43,872 nucleotides of DNA, from positions 1 through 43,872 of the forward strand of contig JAICKM010000001.1 of NCBI GenBank assembly GCA_025927935.1. The letters are read 5' to 3'. Position numbers and translations under genes: made by a program. Numbering within the stretch: position 1 is the first letter of the stretch; each line of letters opens with the position of its first letter. The notes below the pieces were generated by a model that saw only the letters and a list, made by a program, of their open reading frames with translations, had not been told where the DNA came from and did no database searches. The DNA comes from Chloroflexia bacterium (GTDB taxonomy: Bacteria; Chloroflexota; Chloroflexia; QHBQ01; JADMIH01). Shown piece by piece: positions 33,698 to 43,872 of the stretch.

Positions 33698-33745
33698 TAC
33701 GTGAAGGCAGACAAGCAGCACTACGTGAAGGCAGACAAGCACCAC
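33698..33745 (+). repeat. Two tandem 24-bp units before the second lipoprotein gene
   Basis: Units 33698-33721 and 33722-33745, each beginning TACGTGAAGGCAGACAAGCA, differ at one base. They are followed by CGGATTGTAA, a word found again at 35147-35156 upstream of the next gene. Possible operator pair. Confidence 0.7.
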
Positions 33746-33781
33746 TCGGATTGTAATGATGGTAGCGAAAGGAGCAGGACA

Positions 33782-35119
33782 ATGCGCGGGATGCAAGGGG
33801 TACGACTACTAACGCTGTTTACGGTCATGACACTGCTGCTGGCAGCCTGCGGCGATCCAGTCGCCCCGGTTAGCCCAGCGGCCGGTCCCTCTCCGACGAT
33901 GCCGGCACCCGCCACAGCGGTGCCGAGCACCCCTATGATCGTAGCCACGACTCCGGCGCCAACGAGGGCTGCCGCAACGGGAGGAGGTACCGCCGCGACC
34001 AAGCCCGATGACGCAACGCAGGCCCGCCTCCGGGTGAGCCAGTGTGTTTACGATGAGCCGCAGGTGGACGTCTACCTGAACGGCAAAGTGCCCGTGGATG
34101 CAGGGATCCCGCTCTCCTATGTCGGCTTCAGTACGACCAGGTATGAATACGTTGAGCCAGGAACGCATACAGTTGCCGTCGTGCCCATGGGCCAGGGCCT
34201 GGACCAGGCACTTCTACCGCCACTTGACGTGCAGGTGGCCGCGGGCCATCGTTATACGGTCGTAGTTCTGGGGCAGAAGGGTGACGCTACTCATAAGGCC
34301 CTGGTAATAGATGAGACGGCGGCCTACCAGGGGATAGGAGCGAAGCCAACCGACATCGCCAACATCGTAGTCAATAACCTGCGCGGGGTAGAAGGAATTG
34401 ACTACACCTTGTCCGGCGTACTGGCGCACAGTAATGTGCCATATGGCGGGTTCAAGGCAGATATCTGGCCGGCAAAGTGGACCAGAGGCGATATCGTGTC
34501 AGTGACCGGCGCTCCGGATAAGGTGCTCGTCAAGGAGGAGGAAACCTATTTCAACACACCAGGGCTTGATACGCTGGACTGTTGGGGCGGCGCCTATCCG
34601 GGCTTGATCGGATCAGACTACGATAACATTGGAGGCTACGAAACGAGTGCTCTGAACACCATGGACTTCTTGCAGGGATTGACCGCCGAGAGCGCTAGGA
34701 ACGCCGGCAAGACCCCTTCGTTTAGCACCTTCCTGGGCGCGGTGAAGAGTGCCGGCTTGATCGATTTGCTAACCAACGGTGGCCCCTACCTGATATTCCC
34801 ACCCAGCGACCAGGCGTTCGCCGACGTTCCCAAAGACAAGCTTGATGCCCTGATGGCAGACTCGAAAGCCCTGGCTGATCTCCTACGCCGCCACATCGTC
34901 GAGGGATACTATCCACCTAGCACCTTGATTACCGGCAGCCCTAAGGGTTACTTCGAACGCACCGTGGCAAATTTGCTGGGCGAAGAGATGGCGCTCTATG
35001 GCAACGACCCATTCTCGGTGAATGGTGAGAACGTTGGTAGAGCGGAGAGCGTGATGGTAGCCAATGGTGGCCGGGTCTTCTACCAGATCAATAAGGTGTT
35101 GCTGCCAGCAACGAAATAG
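33782..35119 (+). CDS. Lipoprotein with DUF4397 and fasciclin domains, paralogue
   Basis: 445 residues. The start at 33782 has AAAGGAG 8 bases upstream; a longer in-frame start at 33701 lies in the tandem repeat and would precede the signal peptide. Lipobox LAAC with Cys23. The domain order copies the neighbour: low-complexity Pro/Ala/Thr linker, DUF4397 (RLRVSQCVYDEPQVDVYLNG, HRYTVVVLGQKGD), unassigned middle, FAS1 near the end (FLGAVKSAGLIDLLTNGGPYLIFPPSDQAF, HIVEGYYPPS). Clear tandem duplication, with a 91-base gap. The copies have diverged throughout, so the duplication is not recent. Confidence 0.88.
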   Translation: MRGMQGVRLLTLFTVMTLLLAACGDPVAPVSPAAGPSPTMPAPATAVPSTPMIVATTPAPTRAAATGGGTAATKPDDATQARLRVSQCVYDEPQVDVYLNGKVPVDAGIPLSYVGFSTTRYEYVEPGTHTVAVVPMGQGLDQALLPPLDVQVAAGHRYTVVVLGQKGDATHKALVIDETAAYQGIGAKPTDIANIVVNNLRGVEGIDYTLSGVLAHSNVPYGGFKADIWPAKWTRGDIVSVTGAPDKVLVKEEETYFNTPGLDTLDCWGGAYPGLIGSDYDNIGGYETSALNTMDFLQGLTAESARNAGKTPSFSTFLGAVKSAGLIDLLTNGGPYLIFPPSDQAFADVPKDKLDALMADSKALADLLRRHIVEGYYPPSTLITGSPKGYFERTVANLLGEEMALYGNDPFSVNGENVGRAESVMVANGGRVFYQINKVLLPATK

Positions 35120-35125
35120 GCACGC

Positions 35126-35145
35126 CGGCCGTGGTCCCACGGCCG
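35126..35145 (+). terminator. Stem-loop after the second lipoprotein gene
   Basis: CGGCCGTGG (35126-35134) and CCACGGCCG (35137-35145) are exact reverse complements around two bases, 7 bases past the stop. GC-rich, no T-run. Confidence 0.55.
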
Positions 35146-35183
35146 ACGGATTGTAACCAGAACGTGAGGCCCGCGCTGCGACC

Positions 35184-35200
35184 TATGCTGGTCTTGGCGG
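35184..35200 (+). promoter_or_regulatory. Partial third copy of the promoter block
   Basis: TATGCTGGTCTTGGCGG matches 15 of 17 bases at 23968-23984, the 3' end of promoter block copy 1. The upstream part of the block is not conserved here. It precedes the beta-propeller gene by about 200 bases. Confidence 0.4.
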
Positions 35201-35239
35201 CGCGACAGCAGCAATGCGGGTACTGTGGAGGTGATTCAA

Positions 35240-35278
35240 GTAGGGCGGGGCTGTTGGGAGCCGCAGAACCCGCCCTAC
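35240..35278. repeat. 10-bp perfect inverted repeat in the leader of the beta-propeller gene
   Basis: GTAGGGCGGG (35240-35249) and CCCGCCCTAC (35269-35278) enclose 19 bases containing a smaller GGCT/AGCC hairpin. Either a terminator of the weak upstream promoter or a leader structure. Confidence 0.5.
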
Positions 35279-35400
35279 TCAACTCGTCCTGGAAATGGGG
35301 ATCCTTGCTCGGCTTTTCTTAGCCAGTACCACAGCAAGCGCATTCACGAACCATGAGCAGCCGCCGGGCTGTCGGCAGAACGCGATGAAAGGAAGGACGA

Positions 35401-37400
35401 TGAACTACCCGACGACCATCTCCCCCGACCATGCCCGGCGCTCCAGGGATGCGGCCGGCACGCCCGCATCCCTGGCCCCGGCGTTCGATTGGCTCATCGC
35501 CGGCCTTGGCACGACGCTGGTCGGCGGCTTCCTGACCATCCTCTGGGCGTATCACCACGACCAGACGACGGGCTGGGCGCTCCGGCTCGGCTGGGCGGTG
35601 CTTTTCCTGGCGCTGTTGAGCAGCGCCGGCGCGCTGGGCGCCGCCTGGTGGTCCACCAGGCGAGCCGCGCCGCCCCCCGCCCGGTCCTGCCGCCGGGCTA
35701 CCGCCTGGCGGCTCTCGGCCTGGTGCTGTTTGGTATCGGCAGCCTCCTCGATCTCCTCGCTGGGCTGGCCGGATTCACCGAGAACGACATCAGCGGCCTG
35801 GTCAGTCCGCCACGGCTGGTCCAGGGCCTGGGAGCCTTTCTGCTCATTAGCGGTCCTGTGCGGGCCGCTGCCGCCCGCCCGGCGTCTCCCCGCCCCGGGT
35901 GGCCAGAGCTGGGGCCGACGGTCGTCGCGATGACCGCCGGGTTGACCCTGCTGAGCGGCTTTACCTCCTATCTGCACCCGCTGGTGGATCCATTCGCCGC
36001 CGGGTCGCCCCGTGGCCACTCTACTCCGACATTTATCTGATGAACCGTGATGGCACAACCCAGACCAGGCTCATTGCCCTCGCGGATCACAGCACCTGGG
36101 GCCCGGCGTTTTCCCCTGACGAACACTACCTGGCCTATACGATTGTGAATCATGATCCATCTGGCGCGGATAGCGACCCGTGGCGAGCAGATGCCGATGG
36201 GCGCAATCCCGTCCAGTTGACACACAACCTCCCCCAGGGAAGCTATCTGGTCGCCTGGTCGCCCGACAGCCGCCATCTGACCTTCCTCTCCCAGCGTGGC
36301 AGCGACGTGAACACAGCGGAGATCTCTCGGATTGATGTAGACGGGGGCGATGAACAACAGTTGACGCATAACGCCGCCTTGGACTACGGGACGAGTTGGT
36401 CGCCCGACGGCACCTGCATTGCCTACGGTTCCCAACAGGAGGGCACCTGGCGCGTCTATGTCATGAACGCAGACGGCACAGGCAGTGCTCCGATGCCGAA
36501 TACCGAGGCTGGCAACGCGCCGGCCTGGTCGCCGGATGGTCGTACTCTCGCATTTACCTCCAACCGAACGGGGAGCGACGACATTTATCTGGTCAACCTT
36601 GACGGCAGCAACCTGCGGCAGTTAACCCACGGCGGCCATAACGACAATGCTACTTGGTCGCCCGATGGGCAGCAGATCGCCTTCGGCTCCTGGCGGGAGG
36701 ACAGTGGCGAGATTTATGTGATGAACGCGGACGGCAGTGAGGCAACGAACCTCACCGCCAATCCCGGCCTGGAGAGCCTGATCCCCGGCTGGTCCGCCAG
36801 CGGCGCACACATCGCCTACACCGGGCAGGGCCGCTCCAGCGCGGCGGACCCTGTCTTCACGCAAATTGTCGGGTTGGCGGCGATCCTCTTACAGACTGCG
36901 CTGTTGGTGGGTAGTCTGCTGCTGATCATCACCCGCTGGATCTTGCCGGTCGGCGCGCTCGTGGTGCTTATGGGCCTGAACAGCCTGGCGATGATCGCGT
37001 TGGGCGATCACTACGAATTGCTCCCTGCGGTGCGGTGGCTGGGGTGCTGGCCAAGTTCCTCTATCGTTGGTGGCCGTCGCCGCGCCACGGCGGGGGCTCA
37101 CCCCCCGCGAGCCGGCTGTACGGCCTGGCGCTCACCGTGCCGCTGGTCTTCTACGGGCTGTATCTGCTGACTCTGCTCCTCACGGTTGGTGCGGCTTGGC
37201 CGGTCCCGCTTGCGGCGGGCGCCGTCAGCCTGACCGGACTGACGGGGCTGTTGGTCACTCTCCTGGCGCAGTGGCTGCAACAGAGTGGTAGGGCACCGAA
37301 GGTTGCGCCTGCCATCGGGGGCACTAGCGCAACCTTCGGTCGGGCGGCTGATCAGGCCAACGTAGACGGTGTCGATGATGGCGTCCTCGCCAGTAAGTAG
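35401..37400 (+). pseudogene. Membrane-anchored PD40/TolB-like beta-propeller gene with three frameshifts
   Basis: Start at 35401 (MNYPTTIS) with AAAGGAAGG upstream. The protein reads through three frames. The N-terminal part has two membrane segments (FDWLIAGLGTTLVGGFLTILWAY and the next stretch). After a shift near the six-C run at about 35,673 it continues YRLAALGLVLFGIGSLLDLLAG. After a shift near 36,005 the propeller follows (SDIYLMNRDGTTQTRL, four or five SPDG-containing PD40 blades such as WSPDGRTLAFTSNR). After a shift near 37,035 it ends with membrane segments (YGLALTVPLVFYGLYLLTLLL). Shifts fall in or near G/C runs, so sequencing error is possible, but decay in the island is equally likely. 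Confidence 0.75.
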
Positions 37401-37545
37401 GCGGCTCACCGGCAGGGTCCGCAGGCGATGGGCCGGGTTCAAGCTGGGGCGCCAATGTGCTATGAGTCGAGTGGATGTTGTTCGTGCGACCCGATCGGGG
37501 GTTCCTCCGACAGGCTGCGTGCGCTCACTTCTGACACTTCCGTTA

Positions 37546-37575
37546 TTGCATACTACAGCAGACTACAAGTATACT
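37546..37575 (+). promoter_or_regulatory. Candidate promoter of the GNAT gene
   Basis: TTGCAT (37546-37551), 18 bases, TATACT (37570-37575). Leader about 60 bases to the ATG at 37641. Confidence 0.5.
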
Positions 37576-37640
37576 GATGCACTGCGCCGTGCGAGAAGAT
37601 GTCTGATAGCCGGGACAGTGGGCGTTCATGGAGGTTCGCG

Positions 37641-38168
37641 ATGATGCCTTTGGAGACCGTGCGTCTGGTCATACGTGAGATGCGACGTTCGGACGTGGAG
37701 AGCCTACACCGCCTGTTCTCGGATCCCCTCTTCATGCGCTTCTGGCCGGTCTTTGATCGCAGCAGGACCGAGCGCTGGGTCGAGGAGAGCTTGTTAAGCT
37801 ATGCCCGGTACGGGTTTGGGCTCTGGGCGCTTACCTTGCGAGGAAGCGAGGAAGCGATCGGCGATTGCGGCTTGGCCGTCATCAAAGGGTTGGAGGGGAT
37901 GGAAGGGACAGCAGGGAGCGAACCAATACAGATCGGCTGGCATGTGCGCCGCGACCTGTGGGGCCAGGGCCTGGCCACGGAGGCCGCACTGGCCTGTCGG
38001 GACTACGCGTTCGACCGGCTGGGCCGGTCGGCACTCAGCGCGCTGATTCAGCCGGAGAACACCGTCTCGCGCCGGGTGGCGGAGAAGATTGGCATGACCT
38101 TGCTCCGGCAGATTCGGCATCGCGGCAGAATGATCTGCCTGTATGGCATGCACCGTCCCCAGCCCTGA
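37641..38168 (+). CDS. GNAT-family N-acetyltransferase (RimJ/RimL-like)
   Basis: 175 residues. The start at 37641 was chosen for GGAGG six bases upstream; an in-frame ATG at 37599 lacks one. Acetyl-CoA-dependent transferase by family. Opening TVRLVIREMRRSD (6-18) is the Acetyltransf_3 pattern; motif A is IGWHVRRDLWGQGLATEAA (98-116), and NTVSRRVAEKIGM is the closing motif of RimJ/RimL proteins that acetylate protein N-termini or small amines. It has its own promoter and is separated from the propeller gene by 240 bases, so it is probably independent cargo of the island. Confidence 0.85.
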   Translation: MMPLETVRLVIREMRRSDVESLHRLFSDPLFMRFWPVFDRSRTERWVEESLLSYARYGFGLWALTLRGSEEAIGDCGLAVIKGLEGMEGTAGSEPIQIGWHVRRDLWGQGLATEAALACRDYAFDRLGRSALSALIQPENTVSRRVAEKIGMTLLRQIRHRGRMICLYGMHRPQP

Positions 38169-38553
38169 GTGCGTGATTGAGGAGCGCCCTTCTGCTGACC
38201 TGGGTGTGCGCGTGCCCTGCGATGTCACCGCCCAGGAGCGGACGCAGTATAACATCCAGGGTATGGAGCCGACCTGCCCGGCCCCGTGAGACCGTGGGCG
38301 GGCACGCTAAACGCTGATATGACGCCGCGAATGGTAGCCACGCTACGATCAATACCCAAGTATCGTAAAGCTCCCGTTTTGACCCTCCTGCGGGCTCGCC
38401 TTACTGTAAACCGACCTCGTGCCTGCTCGACCAGTAGCACCTGTTTCAAAAGCCGTTCCTCAATCAAGGTCCCCATACTTGCCCGCTATTCAAAGTTTTG
38501 ATACGCTGTTGCTATGGCAAGTAGCTGGCGGGTATTGCGGCAGGCAACGGGCT
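38169..38553. other. Gene-free stretch after the GNAT gene
   Basis: About 385 bases with only short, unconvincing frames and no structured repeat that I can see. Confidence 0.5.
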
Positions 38554-38793
38554 ATGTTAGTTGACTACGCTCGGGTTACTACCCAGGAGCAGACCCTGGC
38601 CCCGCAGCACGACGCCTTGGCGCAGGCCGGGTGTAAGCGGGTCTTCACCGATACGATCTGTGCTGCCGCGCTACGCGATCAGTGGCCCACAATGGACCGC
38701 ACCAGAGCCCGCAGGACTGACCGACGCCCCGAAGTTCATACGCCGCCGCGATACGCGCGTGGTCTGGAAGCTCGAACGGCCCTACGCGGGTTT
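38554..38793 (+). pseudogene. Serine recombinase (resolvase/invertase) relic
   Basis: From ATG at 38554 the frame reads DYARVTTQEQTLAPQHDALAQAGCKRVFTDT, the N-terminus of the Tn3-resolvase/Hin family. The catalytic Ser of ARVSTQEQ is Thr here. After a frameshift between about 38,690 and 38,735 another frame has RRRDTRVVWKLERPYAG, matching the family's GDTLVVWKLDRLGRS. Homology then stops at GGGTTTTTCAACAGGCTG, a word that looks like an insertion-sequence end. The rest of the catalytic domain and the DNA-binding helix-turn-helix are absent. A dead remnant. Confidence 0.75.
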
Positions 38794-39114
38794 TTCAACA
38801 GGCTGCAACCTTTCTCGCGCGCCAGCAGCGAGTAGAGCGACCTCGTCGTAGTATTTTCGGTACAACGGGGACGGCAGTGGGCGCTAAAGGCCTTGTGACC
38901 GACTATGCAGCGATAACGCGCTTCCCCCACCTCTAAATCGTAATGTTGCCCTTGTTTTCGGTTTCGCGTTAGCGCAAATTTGCGATGCAGCTTGACCACC
39001 AAACTGACCACCAAGCGGATGGATGGCTATGAAAAAGGTGGACGATTCTGGACGGTCAGGGCGGGATTTACGCACGGAATGGACGGGGGAAGACGCTATG
39101 GACGCTCTACAGTG
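38794..39114. other. Right inner end of the island, no intact gene
   Basis: About 320 bases. It contains the right copy of the 25-bp end repeat (38992-39016). A short minus-strand frame (39075 down to 38884) includes IHPLGGQFGGQ, in the same frame as the left copy, and may be the tail of a tyrosine integrase; catalytic residues are not present. Confidence 0.5.
38992..39016. repeat. 25-bp island-end repeat, right copy
   Basis: Exact copy of 22233-22257 in direct orientation, 98 bases inside the right attachment site. Confidence 0.75.
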
Positions 39115-39161
39115 ACGTTGACATCGTAGAGGTCACTGGTTCGAGTCCAGTACCGCCCACC
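39115..39161. repeat. attR: duplicated tRNA-Val 3' segment, right boundary of the island
   Basis: Exact 47-base copy of 22015-22061. The 5' half of a tRNA is absent, so it cannot fold as a tRNA. It marks the right end of the insertion. Confidence 0.9.
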
Positions 39162-39184
39162 CTTCTATCCCTTATGTTAGCTCT

Positions 39185-39222
39185 AAAATAGGTCCAGGAG
39201 AGGGAATTCCTGGATCTATTTT
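39185..39222 (+). terminator. Terminator-like hairpin, probably the original tRNA-Val terminator
   Basis: AAAATAGGTCCAGGA (39185-39199) and TCCTGGATCTATTTT (39208-39222) pair with a single G-T mismatch and end in a T-run. It follows the right tRNA copy by 23 bases, the place where the terminator of the uninterrupted tRNA gene would be. Confidence 0.7.
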
Positions 39223-39236
39223 GTGCCTTCACAAAA

Positions 39237-39270
39237 TGACAGCGTTGGGGCCACTTGTTCGAGTCCGGTA
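39237..39270. repeat. Degenerate third copy of the tRNA-Val 3' segment
   Basis: 34 bases aligning without gaps to 22019-22052 with about 28 identities, including the T-loop word GTTCGAGTCC. An older relic of the same attachment site. Confidence 0.7.
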
Positions 39271-39594
39271 TTTGTACCCTTATATTAGCCCTAATTCAGA
39301 ATCAGAGGTCTCGCCTCCCAGGCTATCGTTCTACCCTTGATCGCCGCTCCGTGCTTCCATTATAGCACGTGGGCTATGTAGGGGCCGTGTCAAAACTGGG
39401 AGTGCTGACGATCCTTCCCGACGCGCAACGCGGCGCAGCCTGGATTTGATCGTCCGTATCGCGGGTCATGTGTGGGATTCGCGTATGGCGACCCGAAGAC
39501 ACGCCTCGGCCTGGCCCGCCTCCTGACGGCTACCTGCCCTGGTCAGCTAGTCTGCGCAGACAGCGGTGCCTGTATAAGACGGATCGCTCGGGCT

Positions 39595-39626
39595 GTGGCA
39601 GGAACTGGTGTCAAACCGGTTCCCAC
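39595..39626 (-). terminator. Hairpin after the glycosidase gene
   Basis: GGAACTGGT (39601-39609) pairs with ACCGGTTCC (39615-39623) with one mismatch, extended by GTGG/CAC. It lies just past the stop of the minus-strand glycosidase at 39636. Confidence 0.45.
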
Positions 39627-39635
39627 CGCTATCAA

Positions 39636-42332
<2,697 letters not shown>

Positions 42333-42503
42333 GATAGGTCTCCTTGTACCGGCCCGCGCCCGGTCAATTTCCGCCACGCTGAGCGACTCCAGGATCACCG
42401 CTACGTCCCGCACAGCCCCGCGGGCACGTTGACGATGTACTCCGGATCCTCTACATGGTACTCGGTCAAGTAACCGTGGCGCAAGTCGATCCCGCAGTCC
42501 GGC

Positions 42504-43060
42504 GTGCCGCCGATTCGTTACACCCAGTTCTCTACATTGGACACCGGCTCCTGGTGGTCGCGTTTTCTCGATCTCTTTGTTCGGTCCGGCCTTCGAGAAA
42601 TTGAAAGACCAGGATCAGGGCGCAGCGGGCGGGATCAAGGGCTGAAGGATCTGCCCCAATACGCCGCCGATCTGCGCGCCCCGGCCGCGGCAGAGCGCAA
42701 AGCGGGCCAGGCGCATCACTCCGGCGAGTATGAGTCGTTGATCATTTAGGCGATGGAAACCGGGCAACCCCGCGTCATTTACGGTAACGTCGCCAACCAC
42801 GGCCTGATCAGCAATTTGCCCGCGGGCTGTTGCGTCGAGGGACCTTGCCTGGTGAACAAGAACCGCATCCAGCCGATCCGCAGCGGCGCGCGGCCACTCC
42901 ACCTGGCCGCGCTGATGCAGATCAACATCAACATACGGCGGTGGAACGGCACCTCGACCAGATCTGGTCGCTGGTGGACGACCTGAGCGCTGAGCGCCGC
43001 GCACGCATCCTGACTGCCGGTCTACACTTGACCGGCCCCAGGTACCTGACGAGGGAGTGA
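42504..43060 (+). pseudogene. Glycoside hydrolase family 4 (alpha-galactosidase/glucosidase) relic
   Basis: The C-terminal part of a family-4, NAD-dependent glycosidase can be read in pieces. Frame from 42504 ends SGEYESLII at an in-frame TAG (42747-42749). The same frame resumes METGQPRVIYGNVANHGLISNLP, then CVEGPCLVNKNRIQPIR and LHLAALMQININ. A gap or frameshift near 42,930 leads to HLDQIWSLVDDLSAERR and a stop at 43058-43060. Nothing before about 42,600 is convincing, so the Rossmann domain is gone. It abuts galT by 3 bases and was probably its operon partner, which supports a galactoside-utilisation context. Confidence 0.75.
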
Positions 43061-43063
43061 TTG

Positions 43064-43872
43064 ATGGACGAGCACGCGCTCTTCGCCGCGCCCCACCGCC
43101 GGCGCAATCCCCTCACCGGCGAGTGGCTGCTGGTCTCCCCCCAGCGCACCGCCCGCCCCTGGCAAGGTCAGCTCGAGGCTACCCCGCCCGACCAGCGCCC
43201 CGCCTACGACCCCGCCTGCTACCTCTGCCCCGGCAACGAGCGCGCCGGTGGTGCGCGCAACCCCGACTACACCGGCACCTTCGTCTTCGAGAATGACTTC
43301 GCTGCCTTGCGCCCCACCACCCCGCCCCAGGAACTGACCCGCGGCCTGGCCGACCAGCCCCCCCTCTTGCACGCCGAGAGCGAGCGCGGCCTCTGCCGGG
43401 TCGTCTGTTTCTCGCCCCGCCACGACCTCACTCTGGCCGGCATGGATCTCCCGGCCCTGGAGCGCGTCGTGGCGACCTGGACCGTCCAATACAGCGACCT
43501 GGGCGCCCTGCCCTGGGTGCGCCATGTCCAGATCTTCGAGAACCGCGGGGCCATGATGGGCGCGAGCAATCCCCACCCCCACGGCCAGATCTGGGCCAAC
43601 GAGCGCTTGCCCAACGAGCCGGCCAAGGAACTGCGTGAGCAGCGCGCCTACCACGCCACCGGCGGGGGGTGCTTGCTCTGCGACTACCTGGCCCTGGAAC
43701 TGCGCGCGGGCACGCGGCTGGTCTGCCGCAACGCGCACTTCGTGGCCCTGGTGCCCTTCTGGGCGGTCTGGCCGTTCGAGACGCTGGTGCTGCCCACGGC
43801 GCACGCCGGGGCGCTGCCCGATCTGGACCCGGCGGCGAGCGCCGGGCTGGCCGACATCCTGCGGCGGGTGAC
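43064..43872 (+). CDS. galT: Galactose-1-phosphate uridylyltransferase, 5' part (runs off the window)
   Basis: Leloir-pathway enzyme exchanging UMP between UDP-glucose and galactose-1-phosphate. The first 269 codons are present; GAGGGAG precedes the ATG. Zinc-type motif CYLCPGN (52-58, Cys52 and Cys55) and the active site NPHPHGQIW (169-177), where His173 is the residue that becomes uridylylated. [15 protein letters not shown] (14-28) is the usual opening. The second HIT-like half begins at [13 protein letters not shown] and continues beyond base 43,872. Confidence 0.95.
   Translation, partial: MDEHALFAAPHRRRNPLTGEWLLVSPQRTARPWQGQLEATPPDQRPAYDPACYLCPGNERAGGARNPDYTGTFVFENDFAALRPTTPPQELTRGLADQPPLLHAESERGLCRVVCFSPRHDLTLAGMDLPALERVVATWTVQYSDLGALPWVRHVQIFENRGAMMGASNPHPHGQIWANERLPNEPAKELREQRAYHATGGGCLLCDYLALELRAGTRLVCRNAHFVALVPFWAVWPFETLVLPTAHAGALPDLDPAASAGLADILRRV

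Larger units (their letters stand above)
39162..39635. other. Intergenic region right of the island
   Basis: 474 bases without a gene. Contains the displaced tRNA terminator hairpin (39185-39222), a degenerate third copy of the tRNA segment (39237-39270), a further stretch at 39321-39345 similar to 22217-22241 just inside the left end, and a hairpin after the glycosidase gene (39595-39626). Confidence 0.65.

Noticed and set aside
39115..39161. Second tRNA-Val gene
   Set aside because: Only the 3' segment is present; the acceptor 5' strand and D arm are missing, so no cloverleaf can form.
42400..42520. Minus-strand tail [17 protein letters not shown] as the end of another gene
   Set aside because: The frame is short, opens at a stop codon and has no start; I could not link it to a family.

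Overview
The window is high-GC bacterial DNA that most resembles a Chloroflexota (Chloroflexi) chromosome. The reasons are a multi-GAF hybrid kinase of about 2,560 residues, a V4R-domain protein, a left-handed beta-helix protein, STAND/TPR regulators, DUF4397-fasciclin lipoproteins, and hairpin-rich intergenic repeats. No rRNA or other phylogenetic marker is present, so the phylum is an inference.

Left arm (1-21,756). After a truncated cell-wall amidase on the minus strand, a tight plus-strand run encodes a GAF/HisKA_2 kinase, an ABC ATPase and permease, a methyltransferase, a membrane-anchored cyclophilin and MoaC; several starts overlap the preceding stop. Minus-strand genes follow: a TPR-like hypothetical, an amidohydrolase and an alpha/beta hydrolase, separated by palindromic repeats. 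Next is a minus-strand signalling operon, transcribed V4R protein, beta-helix protein, response regulator with a degenerate GGDEF domain, giant ten-GAF hybrid kinase, CheY-like regulator.

Genomic island (22,015-39,161). An intact tRNA-Val(GAC) gene with a consensus promoter is followed by about 17.1 kb bounded by an exact 47-bp copy of the tRNA 3' portion. A third, older and degenerate copy of the same tRNA segment lies just outside the right boundary. Both inner ends share a 25-bp sequence that may be the tail of a lost integrase gene. The island also holds an IS982-type transposase relic and a frameshifted serine-recombinase relic. Its cargo is (a) a three-gene operon: an unrecognised protein with a weak acyl-/autoinducer-synthase look, a ThiF-nitroreductase fusion of the Rv1355c/MoeY type carrying a frameshift, and a DUF6875-like protein; (b) an XRE-STAND-TPR regulator that appears to lack its winged-helix segment; (c) an exported alpha/beta hydrolase with a sortase-like tail; (d) two paralogous DUF4397-fasciclin lipoproteins; (e) a frameshifted membrane-anchored beta-propeller gene; (f) a GNAT acetyltransferase. 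A 64-bp promoter-like block is repeated ahead of (a) and (c), which suggests co-regulation of the biosynthetic operon and the exported proteins, possibly by the adjacent regulator.

Right arm (39,162-43,872). A displaced hairpin probably once terminated the tRNA gene. It is followed by a large GH63-like glycosidase on the minus strand, a decayed family-4 glycosidase, and the 5' part of galT, which together suggest a galactoside/glucoside utilisation locus.

Treated as the best candidate for an undescribed system: the island operon at 24,037-28,537 together with the STAND regulator and the duplicated promoter block. This is an inference from gene content and repeats; no function is shown by sequence alone.
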